Shown: positions 34,214 through 43,175, numbered from the stretch's first letter. The stretch is DNA of 64,000 nucleotides from Mameliella sp. CS4 (GCF_019392335.1 NZ_JAHXRQ010000021.1:1-64000), one strand, 5' to 3'. Notes: generated from the letters alone by a model not told the origin. Made by a program: numbers and translations.

Positions 34214-35643
34214 CAGAGCGTTCACTGCTGGTCGGGCCGTTCAACCGTGTCGAGGGCGATCTGGAAATCCGGCTGGAAATCAAGGACGGGCGCGTGGCGC
34301 AGGCCTATGCCAATTCGCCCATGTTCCGCGGGTTCGAGATCATGATGCTGGGCAAATCGCCGATGGACGCGCTGACGATCACGCCGCGCATCTGCGGGAT
34401 CTGTTCGATCAGCCAGTCCTCTGCCGCCTCGGCGGCGCTTGGGTCGATGGCCGGCCTGCCGCCCGCGCCGCAGGGGGCGCTGGCCGCCGCGATCATGCAC
34501 GGGGTCGAAAACCTCTGCGATCACCTGACCCATTTCAACCTGTTCTTCTGCGCCGACTTCGCCCGCGCCGCCTATGCCGGGAGGCCCTGGCATGACCGGG
34601 CCGTGACGCGCTTTACCGCGATGGAAGGCTCCGCCGTGCGCGCCTGCGTCGAGGCCCGCGCCCAGATCCTGCACATTGTCGGTCTGCTTGGGGGCAAGTG
34701 GCCGCATACGCTGGCGATCCAGCCCGGCGGCGTGACACGCGCGCCCACGCCCCGGGACCGCATCCGCATGACCAGCACCCTGGCCGCCTTTCGCCGCTAC
34801 CTTGAGGGCACGCTGTTCGGCGCCCCGATCGAGGATTTCGCCGGGCTGACACGTGCCGCCGACCTGACCGGATGGACGCTGGGCGATGCGGGCCTGTTCA
34901 TGGAAATCGCCGAGGATCTGGGCCTGGCCGACATGGGGCACGGGTCGGGGCGGTTCCTGTCCTTCGGCGCCTACCCGCAGCCAGAAGGCCGCGCCTTTGC
35001 TGCCGGGACCTGGGACAATGGCACGCTTGGCACTGTCGATACGGCCGAGATCCGCGAGGATCTCAGTCACGCCTGGATGCTGGGCGAGGCGCGCCACCCG
35101 ACCGAGGGCCGGACCGACCCCGACGAAGACATGCAGGCCCCCGCCTACAGCTGGTGCAAGGCGCCGCGCCTTGCGGGCCGCACCGTCGAAACCGGCGCCC
35201 TGGCCCGGCAGGTGATCGACGGCCACCCCGCCGCGCGCGATCTTGCCGCCGGTGGTGCCAACGTCCGGGCTCGGGTCGCCGGGCGCCTTCTGGAAATCGC
35301 GCGCACGCAGATCCTGCTGGAAGGCTGGGTCTCGGCGCTGCAGACAGACGCTCCTTTCATCACCGATGTCGCCCTGCCGGACGCGGGCAGCGGCGAAGGC
35401 CTGGTCGAAGCGGCGCGCGGCGCGCTGGGTCACTGGATCAAGGTCGAGAAGGGACGGATTGCCGGTTACCAGATCGTCGCGCCGACAACCTGGAATTTCA
35501 GCCCTCGCGACGCCGCTGGCACTCCCGGCCCCGTCGAGGCCGCGCTGGAGGGCGCGCCGGTCGGACCGGGCGAGGAAACCCCATTGTCGGTGCAGCACAT
35601 CGTGCGCAGTTTCGACCCCTGCATGGTCTGCACGGTCCATTGA
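34210..35643 (+). CDS. hupV: Regulatory [NiFe] hydrogenase large subunit HupV
   Basis: 477-aa large subunit of the H2 sensor. Active-site motif L1 is RICGICSISQSSAA, the sensor-type variant; the uptake enzyme has RICGVCTGTHA. The C-terminal motif is FDPCMVCTVH, and the protein ends exactly at that His. Uptake-type large subunits carry an extension there that a protease removes, so HupV needs no endopeptidase, matching the known HupV/HoxC sensors. It binds H2 and, with HupU, controls HupT. The TTG start of hypF overlaps its stop. Confidence 0.96.
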   Translation: MTERSLLVGPFNRVEGDLEIRLEIKDGRVAQAYANSPMFRGFEIMMLGKSPMDALTITPRICGICSISQSSAASAALGSMAGLPPAPQGALAAAIMHGVENLCDHLTHFNLFFCADFARAAYAGRPWHDRAVTRFTAMEGSAVRACVEARAQILHIVGLLGGKWPHTLAIQPGGVTRAPTPRDRIRMTSTLAAFRRYLEGTLFGAPIEDFAGLTRAADLTGWTLGDAGLFMEIAEDLGLADMGHGSGRFLSFGAYPQPEGRAFAAGTWDNGTLGTVDTAEIREDLSHAWMLGEARHPTEGRTDPDEDMQAPAYSWCKAPRLAGRTVETGALARQVIDGHPAARDLAAGGANVRARVAGRLLEIARTQILLEGWVSALQTDAPFITDVALPDAGSGEGLVEAARGALGHWIKVEKGRIAGYQIVAPTTWNFSPRDAAGTPGPVEAALEGAPVGPGEETPLSVQHIVRSFDPCMVCTVH

Positions 35644-37895
35644 CCGGCACCCTGCGCATCCGCGTGCGCGGCCAGGTGCAGGGCGTCGGGTTCCGCCCCT
35701 TCATCTGGCAACTAGCGCACCGGTTGGGCATTCGGGGCGACGTGCTGAATGACCCTGAGGGCGTGCTGATCCATGCCGAAGGCCCGCATATCGACCGCTT
35801 TGTCGCCGCGATCACCGCCGAGGCGCCACCGCTTGCCCGTGTCGATGCAGTGGAAACGACGGCTTATGCCTTCGACACCCCGCCCACCGGTTTCGAGATT
35901 GCCGCCAGCCAGGGCAGCGGCGCAGAGACCCGTGTCACGCCGGATGCCGCGACCTGCCCCGATTGTCTTGCCGATATCCGGGGCGATGACCCGCGCCGAA
36001 GGGGATACGCCTTTACCAACTGCACCCATTGCGGCCCGCGTTTCACGATCCTGAACGGCCTGCCCTACGACCGGGCGCGCACGACGATGGCGGGTTTTGA
36101 GATGTGCGCACACTGCGCCGCCGAATATGCCGATCCCGGCGACCGCCGCTTTCACGCGCAACCCGTGGCCTGCGCCCTGTGTGGCCCGAAACTGGCCTTC
36201 GAAGATGCGGACGGTACGCACGTCGATGCCATCGCGGCGGCGGCCCGCGCTCTGCTGGACGGGGCGATTCTGGCGATCAAGGGGCTGGGCGGGTTCCACC
36301 TGTGCTGCGACGCCACAAATTCCGAAGCCATCGAACAGCTGCGCATCCGCAAACACCGCCCGGCCAAGCCGCTGGCGCTGATGGGCCGATGGGAAGACAT
36401 AGACCGCCACGCCCGGCCTGACGCCGAAGAACGCGCGGTGCTGGGGTCTGCCGCGGCGCCCATCGTCCTGTTGGCCAAGGGCGATCCCCTGCCCCATGCC
36501 CTGGCCCCCGGCCAAAACCACCTTGGCTGGATGCTGCCCTATACGCCGCTGCACCACCTGCTTCTGGATGCCGTTTCCCGGCCGCTGGTCATGACCTCGG
36601 GCAACCTGTCCGGCGAGCCGCAGGTGATCGCCAACGCCGAGGCCCGGGACAAGCTGGGCGGGATTGCAGACGCGATCCTGGACCATGACCGCGACATCGC
36701 CCGCAGGCTGGACGACAGCGTGATGCGGCTCACGCCCGAGGGACCGATGATCCTGCGCCGGGCGCGCGGCATGGTGCCGGACACCCTGCCCCTTCCCGAA
36801 GGGTTCGACGACGCTCCGCAGGTCGTGGCCTATGGAGGCCAGATGAAATCCGCGCTCTGCCTGCTCAAGAACGGCCAGGCGCTGCTGGGCCACCACCTGG
36901 GCGAGCTGGACGAGGCGCTGACGCTGGAGGCTTTCCTGCAGGCCGATGCGGATTACGCGGCGCTGTTCAACCATCGCCCCGATGTAGTGGCCGTCGACCT
37001 GCACCCGGATTTCCAGGCCACACGACACGGCGAGGCCCGCGCACGTGACGAGGGCCTGGCGCTGGAACCGGTGCAGCATCACCACGCCCATCTGGCCGCC
37101 TGCATGGCCGAGAACGGGCACGCTCTGACCGGCGGACGGGTCGCGGGGATTGTGCTGGACGGGCTGGGGCTTGGCCCGGATGGCACGGTCTGGGGCGGGG
37201 AATTGCTGTTGGGCGACTACACGGGCTTTGACCGCCGCGCCTGGTTGACGCCCGCGCCGCTGATCGGCGGCGACCGCGCCCAGGCAGAGCCCTGGCGCAA
37301 TGCGCTGGTCCGGCTGGACCAGGCAGGGCTGTCGGACTGGGCGGACCAGTTGTTCGGGGACAAGCCGCTGGAAATCGCCCGGATGGCCGCCAGCAAGGGG
37401 CTGAACGCCCCGCAAAGCTCCAGCGCCGGGCGGCTCTTCGATGCGGTGGCCGCGGTTCTGGGCATCTGCCCGGACGGCCAAAGCTACGAGGGTGAGGCCG
37501 CCATGCGGTTGGAGGCGCTGGCATCGGAGCATGAGTGTCCGCCGGTCCCATTGGATCACGGCGCCTCGGGGGTTGACCCGGCCCCCCTGTTCCACCGCCT
37601 GCGCGCCGACCTATCCGCAGGTGCCAGCAAGGCTGACTGCGCCGCGCTGTTCCACAACAGCCTCGCCCATGCCTTTGCCCGGGAGGCCCGCGCGCTGGTC
37701 GAGGCCGGAGAGGCAGACCATGTCGCGCTCAGCGGCGGATGCTTTCAGAACGCGCGCCTGCTGCGCGACACGCTGGAGGCGCTGGGGATGGACCGGACCC
37801 GCGTCTACCTGCACCACCGCACACCCGCCAATGACGGCGGGCTGGCGCTCGGACAGGCGGTGATCGCCGCCGCCCGCCACAGGCTCCGCCGGTAA
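35640..37895 (+). CDS. hypF: Carbamoyltransferase HypF
   Basis: 751-aa maturation factor that makes the CN ligand precursor from carbamoyl phosphate and passes it to HypE. Domains in order: acylphosphatase-like (GQVQGVGFRPFIWQLA, residues about 8-90); two zinc-finger units with CPDC..CTHCGPRF and CAHC..CALCGPKL (about 105-185); YrdC-like domain (AILAIKGLGGFHLCCDA onward); and a Kae1-like domain with VQHHHAHLAACMAENG and SGGCFQNARL. The start is most likely the TTG at 35640, overlapping the hupV stop (TTGA), because no ATG or GTG occurs in frame near the beginning of the acylphosphatase domain. The frame is open far upstream, but that part is an out-of-frame reading of hupV. Confidence 0.95.
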   Translation: MTGTLRIRVRGQVQGVGFRPFIWQLAHRLGIRGDVLNDPEGVLIHAEGPHIDRFVAAITAEAPPLARVDAVETTAYAFDTPPTGFEIAASQGSGAETRVTPDAATCPDCLADIRGDDPRRRGYAFTNCTHCGPRFTILNGLPYDRARTTMAGFEMCAHCAAEYADPGDRRFHAQPVACALCGPKLAFEDADGTHVDAIAAAARALLDGAILAIKGLGGFHLCCDATNSEAIEQLRIRKHRPAKPLALMGRWEDIDRHARPDAEERAVLGSAAAPIVLLAKGDPLPHALAPGQNHLGWMLPYTPLHHLLLDAVSRPLVMTSGNLSGEPQVIANAEARDKLGGIADAILDHDRDIARRLDDSVMRLTPEGPMILRRARGMVPDTLPLPEGFDDAPQVVAYGGQMKSALCLLKNGQALLGHHLGELDEALTLEAFLQADADYAALFNHRPDVVAVDLHPDFQATRHGEARARDEGLALEPVQHHHAHLAACMAENGHALTGGRVAGIVLDGLGLGPDGTVWGGELLLGDYTGFDRRAWLTPAPLIGGDRAQAEPWRNALVRLDQAGLSDWADQLFGDKPLEIARMAASKGLNAPQSSSAGRLFDAVAAVLGICPDGQSYEGEAAMRLEALASEHECPPVPLDHGASGVDPAPLFHRLRADLSAGASKADCAALFHNSLAHAFAREARALVEAGEADHVALSGGCFQNARLLRDTLEALGMDRTRVYLHHRTPANDGGLALGQAVIAAARHRLRR

Positions 37896-38020
37896 GCCCG
37901 GTGCCACCCGGCGCCACGGGCCGGTAAAGACCTATCCGCCCGGCCCGCCTTCGACTGCAGGGAAAACTGCCCTAACCCCATAGCCGCAAAGCAGGAATCG
38001 CGCCGACCGCGATCCGGTGC

Positions 38021-38030
38021 TTTTTTGCAG
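38021..38030 (+). promoter_or_regulatory. Shared hup-upstream decamer, copy 2 (hupS)
   Basis: TTTTTTGCAG, 88 bp before the proposed hupS start. Preceded by CGGTGC. The GG-to-GC spacing is one base short of a sigma54 promoter, so it is not called as one. Confidence 0.45.
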
Positions 38031-38118
38031 CCTTTGCCCCCGCCCCTGCGCGATCAAGAGGATGGAGACATCCCATCGGCGGCACCCGCCGTCCGGATCA
38101 ATGGCGGAGGAGACAGAC

Positions 38119-39219
38119 TTGGCCGAGATAGAAACCTTTTACGACGTGATGCGCCGGCAGGGGATCACCCGCCGTAGCTTCATGAAATATTGCGCGCTGA
38201 CGGCAAGCGCCCTGGGCCTTGGCCCTGCCTTCGTGCCGAAGATCGCCAATGCGATGGAAACCAAGCCACGCACCCCCGTGATCTGGGTGCACGGGTTGGA
38301 ATGCACCTGCTGTTCCGAAAGCTTCATCCGCTCGGCCCACCCGCTGGCCAAGGATGTGGTGCTGTCGATGATCAGCCTAGATTACGACGACACGCTGATG
38401 GCGGCCGCAGGCCACGCCGCAGAGGCCGCCTTTGAGGAGACGATCGAGAAGTACAGGGGCAACTACATCCTCGCCGTCGAGGGCAACCCGCCCCTGAACG
38501 AGGACGGGATGTTCTGCATTTCCGGCGGCAAACCTTTCGTCGAAAAGCTGAAATACGCCGCCAAGGATGCCAAGGCGATCATCAGCTGGGGCGCCTGCGC
38601 CTCTTACGGTTGCGTGCAGGCGGCCAAGCCCAACCCGACGCAGGCGACCCCGGTGCACAAGGTCATCACCGACAAGCCGATCATCAAGGTGCCCGGCTGC
38701 CCGCCCATCGCCGAGGTCATGACCGGCGTCATCACCTACATGCTGACCTTCGACCGCCTGCCCGAGCTTGACCGGCAGGGGCGCCCGGCGATGTTCTACG
38801 GCCAGCGCATCCACGACAAATGCTATCGCCGTCCGCATTTCGACGCCGGCCAGTTCGTCGAGGAATGGGACGACGACGGCGCGCGCAAGGGCTATTGCCT
38901 TTACAAGATGGGCTGCAAGGGCCCGACCACCTACAACGCCTGTTCCACCGTGCGCTGGAACGAAGGCGTGAGTTTCCCCATCCAGTCCGGCCACGGCTGC
39001 ATCGGCTGTTCCGAGGACGGGTTCTGGGACCAGGGCACCTTTTATGACCGGGTGACGGACCTGACCCAGTTTGGCGTGGAAAAGAACGCCGACCAGATCG
39101 GCCTTGCCGCAGCGGGCGTCGTCGGTGGCGGCATCGCCCTGCATGCCGCTGTCTCGGCGCTGAAATCCGCGCAGAGCAAGGCACAGAAATCCCCCAGCAA
39201 AACCAACGAGGAGGCCTGA
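38119..39219 (+). CDS. hupS: Uptake [NiFe] hydrogenase small subunit HupS
   Basis: 366-aa Fe-S subunit of the membrane-bound uptake hydrogenase. The Tat signal ITRRSFMKYCALTASALGLG exports the folded HupSL dimer. Cluster ligands are in HGLECTCCSESF, WGACASYGCVQ and VPGCPPIAEV, then the distal/medial groups DKCYRRPHFDAG, GYCLYKMGCKGPTTYNAC and SGHGCIGCSEDGFWD. A C-terminal membrane anchor is QIGLAAAGVVGGGIALHAA. I prefer the TTG at 38119: GGAGGA lies 7 bases before it and the resulting MAEIETFYDVMRRQ begins like the R. capsulatus protein. The ATG at 38101 has no Shine-Dalgarno but cannot be excluded. Three bases separate its stop from hupL. Confidence 0.95.
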   Translation: MAEIETFYDVMRRQGITRRSFMKYCALTASALGLGPAFVPKIANAMETKPRTPVIWVHGLECTCCSESFIRSAHPLAKDVVLSMISLDYDDTLMAAAGHAAEAAFEETIEKYRGNYILAVEGNPPLNEDGMFCISGGKPFVEKLKYAAKDAKAIISWGACASYGCVQAAKPNPTQATPVHKVITDKPIIKVPGCPPIAEVMTGVITYMLTFDRLPELDRQGRPAMFYGQRIHDKCYRRPHFDAGQFVEEWDDDGARKGYCLYKMGCKGPTTYNACSTVRWNEGVSFPIQSGHGCIGCSEDGFWDQGTFYDRVTDLTQFGVEKNADQIGLAAAGVVGGGIALHAAVSALKSAQSKAQKSPSKTNEEA

Positions 39220-39222
39220 CGC

Positions 39223-41016
39223 ATGGTCGTGCAGACACCCAACGGCTTCAGCCTTGACGACAGCGGCCAGCGCATCGTGGTCGACCCCGTCACCCGCATC
39301 GAGGGCCACATGCGCTGCGAGGTCAACGTCGACGACGAGGGCATCATCCGCAACGCGGTTTCCACCGGCACCATGTGGCGGGGGCTCGAGGTCATTCTCA
39401 AGGGCCGCGACCCGCGCGACGCATGGGCCTTTACCGAGCGGATCTGCGGCGTCTGCACCGGCACCCATGCGCTGACCTCGGTGCGCGCGGTGGAGGATGC
39501 GCTGGGGATCACCATCCCCGACAATGCCAATTCCATCCGCAACATCATGCAGCTGAACCTGCAGATTCACGATCACGTTGTGCATTTTTACCATCTGCAC
39601 GCCCTGGACTGGGTCAACCCGGTGAACGCATTGCGCGCCGACCCCAAGGCCACGTCCGAGCTGCAGCAGGCGGTTTCTCCGTCGCACCCGCTTTCCTCCC
39701 CGGGGTACTTCCGCGACGTGCAGAACCGCCTGAAGCAATTCGTCGAAAGCGGCCAGCTGGGCCTGTTCAAGAACGGCTACTGGGACAACCCGGCCTACCT
39801 GCTGCCGCCAGAGGCGGACCTGATGGCCACCACCCACTACCTGGAGGCGCTGGACCTGCAAAAAGAGATCGTGAAGGTCCACACGATCTTTGGCGGCAAG
39901 AACCCGCATCCCAACTGGCTGGTGGGCGGCGTGCCCTGCCCGATCAACGTGCATTCCACAGGTGCTGTGGGCGCGATCAACATGGAACGCCTGAACCTTG
40001 TCAGCTCGATCATCGAGAAATGCATCGAGTTCAACAAGAACGTCTACCTGCCCGATGTTGTGGCCATCGGCGGGTTCTACAAGAACTGGCTGTACGGCGG
40101 CGGTTTGTCCTCGCAGGCTTGCCTGGCCTATGGCGACATCCCCGAACATCCCAACGATTTCTCGCCCGACCAGCTGCACCTTCCGCGCGGCGCCATCATC
40201 GGCGGCGACCTGTCGACCGTGCATGACGTCGACCCGCGCGACCCGGAGCAGATCCAGGAATACGTGGATCACTCGTGGTACGAATACGGCGAGGCGGGCA
40301 AGGGGCTGCACCCCTGGGACGGTGTCACCGAGGCCAAGTTCGAGCTGGGGCCGAACCTGAAGGGCACCCGCACCAATATCGAGCAGATCGACGAAGGCGC
40401 GAAATACAGCTGGATCAAGGCCCCGCGCTGGAAGGGCCACGCGATGGAGGTCGGGCCGCTGGCGCGTTACGTCGTGGGCTATGCCAAGGGCCACGAGGAG
40501 ATCTCGGACCAGGTCAACGGGTTGCTGAGAACGATGGACCTGCCGGTCGAGGCGCTTTTCTCGACCCTGGGCCGCACGGCGGCGCGGGCGCTGGAATCCG
40601 AATATTGCGGGCGGCTGCAAAAGTACTTTTTCGACAAGCTGGTGACCAACATCAAGAACGGCGACGAAAGCACCGCGAACGTGGCCAAGTGGGATCCCTC
40701 GACCTGGCCGAAAGAGGCCAAGGGCGTGGGCATGACAGAGGCCCCGCGCGGCGCTCTGGGCCACTGGATCCGGATCAAGGACGGGCGCATCGAGAACTAT
40801 CAATGCGTGGTGCCCACCACCTGGAACGGCTCTCCGCGCGACAGCAAAGGCAACATCGGGGCCTTCGAGGCCAGCCTGATGAACACCAAGATGGAACGCC
40901 CCGAAGAGCCGGTGGAAATCCTGCGCACCCTGCACAGCTTCGACCCCTGCCTGGCCTGTTCGACCCATGTCATGTCCGAAGACGGTGATGAGCTGACCAC
41001 CGTCAAGGTTCGCTGA
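39223..41016 (+). CDS. hupL: Uptake [NiFe] hydrogenase large subunit HupL
   Basis: 597-aa catalytic subunit. The four Ni/Fe cysteines are in ERICGVCTGTHALTS near the N-terminus and FDPCLACSTHVMSED near the C-terminus. The 14 or so residues after the final His form the extension that HupD removes once nickel is inserted. It oxidises periplasmic H2 and passes electrons through HupS to HupC and quinone. GAGGAGG before the ATG is strong. The gene order hupS-hupL with 3-bp spacing is standard. Confidence 0.98.
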   Translation: MVVQTPNGFSLDDSGQRIVVDPVTRIEGHMRCEVNVDDEGIIRNAVSTGTMWRGLEVILKGRDPRDAWAFTERICGVCTGTHALTSVRAVEDALGITIPDNANSIRNIMQLNLQIHDHVVHFYHLHALDWVNPVNALRADPKATSELQQAVSPSHPLSSPGYFRDVQNRLKQFVESGQLGLFKNGYWDNPAYLLPPEADLMATTHYLEALDLQKEIVKVHTIFGGKNPHPNWLVGGVPCPINVHSTGAVGAINMERLNLVSSIIEKCIEFNKNVYLPDVVAIGGFYKNWLYGGGLSSQACLAYGDIPEHPNDFSPDQLHLPRGAIIGGDLSTVHDVDPRDPEQIQEYVDHSWYEYGEAGKGLHPWDGVTEAKFELGPNLKGTRTNIEQIDEGAKYSWIKAPRWKGHAMEVGPLARYVVGYAKGHEEISDQVNGLLRTMDLPVEALFSTLGRTAARALESEYCGRLQKYFFDKLVTNIKNGDESTANVAKWDPSTWPKEAKGVGMTEAPRGALGHWIRIKDGRIENYQCVVPTTWNGSPRDSKGNIGAFEASLMNTKMERPEEPVEILRTLHSFDPCLACSTHVMSEDGDELTTVKVR

Positions 41017-41031
41017 AGGAAGGAAAGACCC

Positions 41032-41205
41032 ATGAAACGACTTGTGACCCTGCTGACCCTCCTTCCCGGTGCCGCGCTGGCCCACGGTGGCCATGCCCCG
41101 GTGCCGGAGGCAGCGCATGGAATGACGCATGCCGCGCCCCTGCTGGGCGCTGCGCTGATCGTGGTCGCGCTGGCGCTGCTGATCCACAAGCGGTGGACGT
41201 CATGA
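41032..41205 (+). CDS. Small His-rich membrane peptide gene between hupL and hupC
   Basis: 57 codons: a lipophilic signal sequence (MKRLVTLLTLLPGAALA), a short periplasmic segment with five His (HGGHAPVPEAAHGMTHA), then one transmembrane helix (LLGAALIVVALALLIH) and a positively charged end (KRWTS). It starts 15 bp after the hupL stop with a strong AAGGAAAG Shine-Dalgarno, and its TGA overlaps the hupC ATG (ATGA). Those signals and the protein-like composition make it a real gene. I recognise no family. It may assist HupC or metal/heme handling at the hydrogenase, which is inference. Confidence 0.8.
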   Translation: MKRLVTLLTLLPGAALAHGGHAPVPEAAHGMTHAAPLLGAALIVVALALLIHKRWTS

Positions 41206-41960
41206 ACTTTGAGGCCACGCAAAGGCCGGACCCGGCCGTCCCCCTGACGGGGGACGCGACCGAGGCGGATCTGGCCACGATCACGCGCAATACCTCGGTC
41301 TATGTCTACGAGGCGCCTGTGCGGCTCTGGCACTGGATCAACGCGGCGGCGATCCTTGTGCTCTGCGTCACCGGCTACTTGATCGGCTCGCCCCTGCCCA
41401 GCGTCGACATGGGCGAGGCCACACACCAGTTCCTGTTCGGCTACATCCGTTTTGCCCATTTCGCGGCGGCGATGATCATGACCGTGGGCTTCTTCGGGCG
41501 CATCTACTGGGCCTTCGTCGGCAACTCGCATTCGCGGCAACTGTTCCGCCTGCCGATCTGGAACCGCCACTGGTGGTCCGAGGTGGTGGACGAGGCCAAG
41601 TGGTACGCCTTTCTCAAGAAGCGACCCAAGAAATACGTCGGTCACAACCCGCTGGCCCAGATCGCCATGTTCCTTTTCATGACGCTTGGCATGAGCTTCA
41701 TGATCCTCACCGGTTTCTCGATCTATGCCGAGGCCGAAGGATATGGCAGCCTGCTGGACACGATCTTCGGCCCCCTGCGCGATCTCGTGGGCGGCAGCCA
41801 TGTCATGCACCAACTGCACCACCTGGGCATGTGGGCCATCGTCGTTTTCGTGATGATCCACATCTATGCCGCCGTCCGCGAAGACATCATGTCCCGGCAG
41901 TCGATGGTCTCGACCATCATCTCGGGGACACGCACCTTCAAGGACGACGATCCGACCTGA
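41202..41960 (+). CDS. hupC: Hydrogenase cytochrome b subunit HupC
   Basis: 252-aa di-heme cytochrome b of the HupC/HyaC family that links HupSL to the quinone pool. Four or more transmembrane helices; candidate heme His in VRLWHWINAAAILVLCVTGY, FGYIRFAHFAAAMIM, and the C-terminal pair in SHVMHQLHHLGMWAIVVFVMIHIYAAV, which also contains the family signature. Start at 41202 (MNFEATQRPD) overlaps the small gene upstream. Followed by a strong terminator, ending the hupSL unit. Confidence 0.96.
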   Translation: MNFEATQRPDPAVPLTGDATEADLATITRNTSVYVYEAPVRLWHWINAAAILVLCVTGYLIGSPLPSVDMGEATHQFLFGYIRFAHFAAAMIMTVGFFGRIYWAFVGNSHSRQLFRLPIWNRHWWSEVVDEAKWYAFLKKRPKKYVGHNPLAQIAMFLFMTLGMSFMILTGFSIYAEAEGYGSLLDTIFGPLRDLVGGSHVMHQLHHLGMWAIVVFVMIHIYAAVREDIMSRQSMVSTIISGTRTFKDDDPT

Positions 41961-41984
41961 TCCCGGCAGATCGTCAGTTCCTGG

Positions 41985-42012
41985 AAAGCGGGCGCCTGGC
42001 GCCCGCTTTTTT
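41985..42012 (+). terminator. Rho-independent terminator after hupC
   Basis: AAAGCGGGCG (41985-41994) pairs with CGCCCGCTTT (42000-42009), a 5-nt loop, and a run of six T ends at 42012. It lies 25 bp after hupC and separates hupSL-C from the hupD operon. Confidence 0.9.
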
Positions 42013-42142
42013 GATGGATGGCAGTCATCCAAAATCACCCCATACCGGAAACCGATCTTTCACCTCGACCTTTCAGCCCACCACGCGTGACAAGGAAACC
42101 CCCTTGTTTTCATGGCGTTCATAAATTGCACTGAAATTCATC

Positions 42143-42152
42143 TTTTTTGCAG
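42143..42152 (+). promoter_or_regulatory. Shared hup-upstream decamer, copy 3 (hupD)
   Basis: TTTTTTGCAG, 80 bp before the hupD start in the region between the hupC terminator and hupD, where a promoter for the 9-kb accessory operon must lie. Confidence 0.45.
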
Positions 42153-42232
42153 CCCGCAGCCGCGATGGTAAGTTACCCTGCACCAAAGCCCCGGATGGAA
42201 AGCTGACTGGCATCCGGGTGAGGGAGGGACAG

Positions 42233-42841
42233 ATGGCATCAAACGTGCTGGTCATGGGCATTGGCAACGTGCTCTGGGCGGACGAGGGCTTTGGCGTGCG
42301 CTGCGTCGAGCACCTGGCGCAGAACTGGGCACTGCCCGCAGAGATCACCCTGTTGGACGGGGGCACGCAGGGGCTTTACCTGCTGCCCTTCCTTGAACAG
42401 GCCGACACGTTGATCGTGTTCGACGCTGTGGACTACGGGCTGGCCCCCGGCACGCTCAAGATCGTCGAGGGCGACGCGGTTCCCCGCTTCATGGGGGCCA
42501 AGAAGATGTCCCTGCACCAGACCGGCTTTCAGGACGTGATCGCCACCGCACAGCTGATGGGCTACTGCCCGCCCTCGCTCCTGCTGATCGGCTGCCAGCC
42601 CGAAGAGCTCGAGGATTACGGCGGCGGGTTGCGCCTGATCGTGGCCGCCCAGATCGAACCGGCGGTGACGGTTGCGCTGGACCGGTTGGCCGACATGGGG
42701 ATCACGGTCGTCCCGGGCCGGACCCAGAGCAACCTGCTGGCGGACCCCTCGATCATGCAGGACGCCTATGAGACCGGCCGCCCCACCGAGGAAGAGGCCT
42801 GCCGCATCGGCGACGACCGTTTCTTTCAGGCCGTGGACTAA
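42233..42841 (+). CDS. hupD: Hydrogenase maturation endopeptidase HupD
   Basis: 202-aa nickel-dependent protease of the HyaD/HybD family that removes the C-terminal peptide of HupL after Ni insertion. The N-terminal MGIGNVLWADEGFGVRCVEH carries the conserved Glu; VFDAVDYGLAPGTL the Asp; MSLHQTGFQDVIATAQLMG the His. These three bind nickel in HybD. Start at MASNVLV (42233) with GGGAGGGA upstream. First gene of the hupD-hypE operon. Confidence 0.96.
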   Translation: MASNVLVMGIGNVLWADEGFGVRCVEHLAQNWALPAEITLLDGGTQGLYLLPFLEQADTLIVFDAVDYGLAPGTLKIVEGDAVPRFMGAKKMSLHQTGFQDVIATAQLMGYCPPSLLLIGCQPEELEDYGGGLRLIVAAQIEPAVTVALDRLADMGITVVPGRTQSNLLADPSIMQDAYETGRPTEEEACRIGDDRFFQAVD

Positions 42842-42845
42842 GGTC

Positions 42846-43166
42846 ATGTGCGTCGGCCTCCCCCTTTGTATCCGCGCCATCGACGGCATCGCCGCCACGG
42901 CCTCCAACGGCGAAGAGTCGGAACTGATCGACCTGTCCCTGACGCCAGAGGCGCGCCCCGGCGACTGGGTGCTGACCTTTCTCGGCGCCGCGCGCGAGGT
43001 CATTTCCGCCGATGAGGCACAAAAGATCACCGCAGCGCTGAACGGGCTGCGCGCGGTCATGCAGGGCGGCGGCCCGGGCGATGCCTTTGCCGACATCGAG
43101 GCCAAAGGCCCGCAATTGCCCCCCCACCTTCAGGCCGCGCTGGACGCGGGCCGCACAACCGGTTGA
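42846..43166 (+). CDS. hupF: HypC/HupF-family chaperone HupF
   Basis: 106-aa HypC paralogue. The essential N-terminal Cys is in MCVGLPLCI, with the OB-like core DWVLTFLGAAREVISADEAQKI and a C-terminal extension absent from HypC. In related bacteria HupF protects HupL during assembly, especially under oxygen. A second, canonical hypC is at 48798, so the two have distinct jobs. It starts 4 bp after hupD. Confidence 0.93.
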   Translation: MCVGLPLCIRAIDGIAATASNGEESELIDLSLTPEARPGDWVLTFLGAAREVISADEAQKITAALNGLRAVMQGGGPGDAFADIEAKGPQLPPHLQAALDAGRTTG

Positions 43167-43175
43167 GGACCCAAG

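Noticed and set aside
34872..35639. N-terminal extension of the hypF frame giving a 1007-residue protein
   Set aside because: The first 256 residues are the hupV region read in another frame; HypF homology starts right after the TTG at 35640.
38011..38030. sigma54 (-24/-12) promoter before hupS (CGGTGC..TTTTTTGCA)
   Set aside because: Only 9 bases separate GG from GC instead of 10, and the other two TTTTTTGCAG copies have no GG at the right place.
37896..38118. HupR binding site of the TTG-N5-CAA type upstream of hupS
   Set aside because: No such dyad exists in this interval; the R. capsulatus-type site could not be located.
38377..41187. 936-codon minus-strand frame opposite hupS and hupL
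   Set aside because: Antisense shadow; hupSL are unmistakable.
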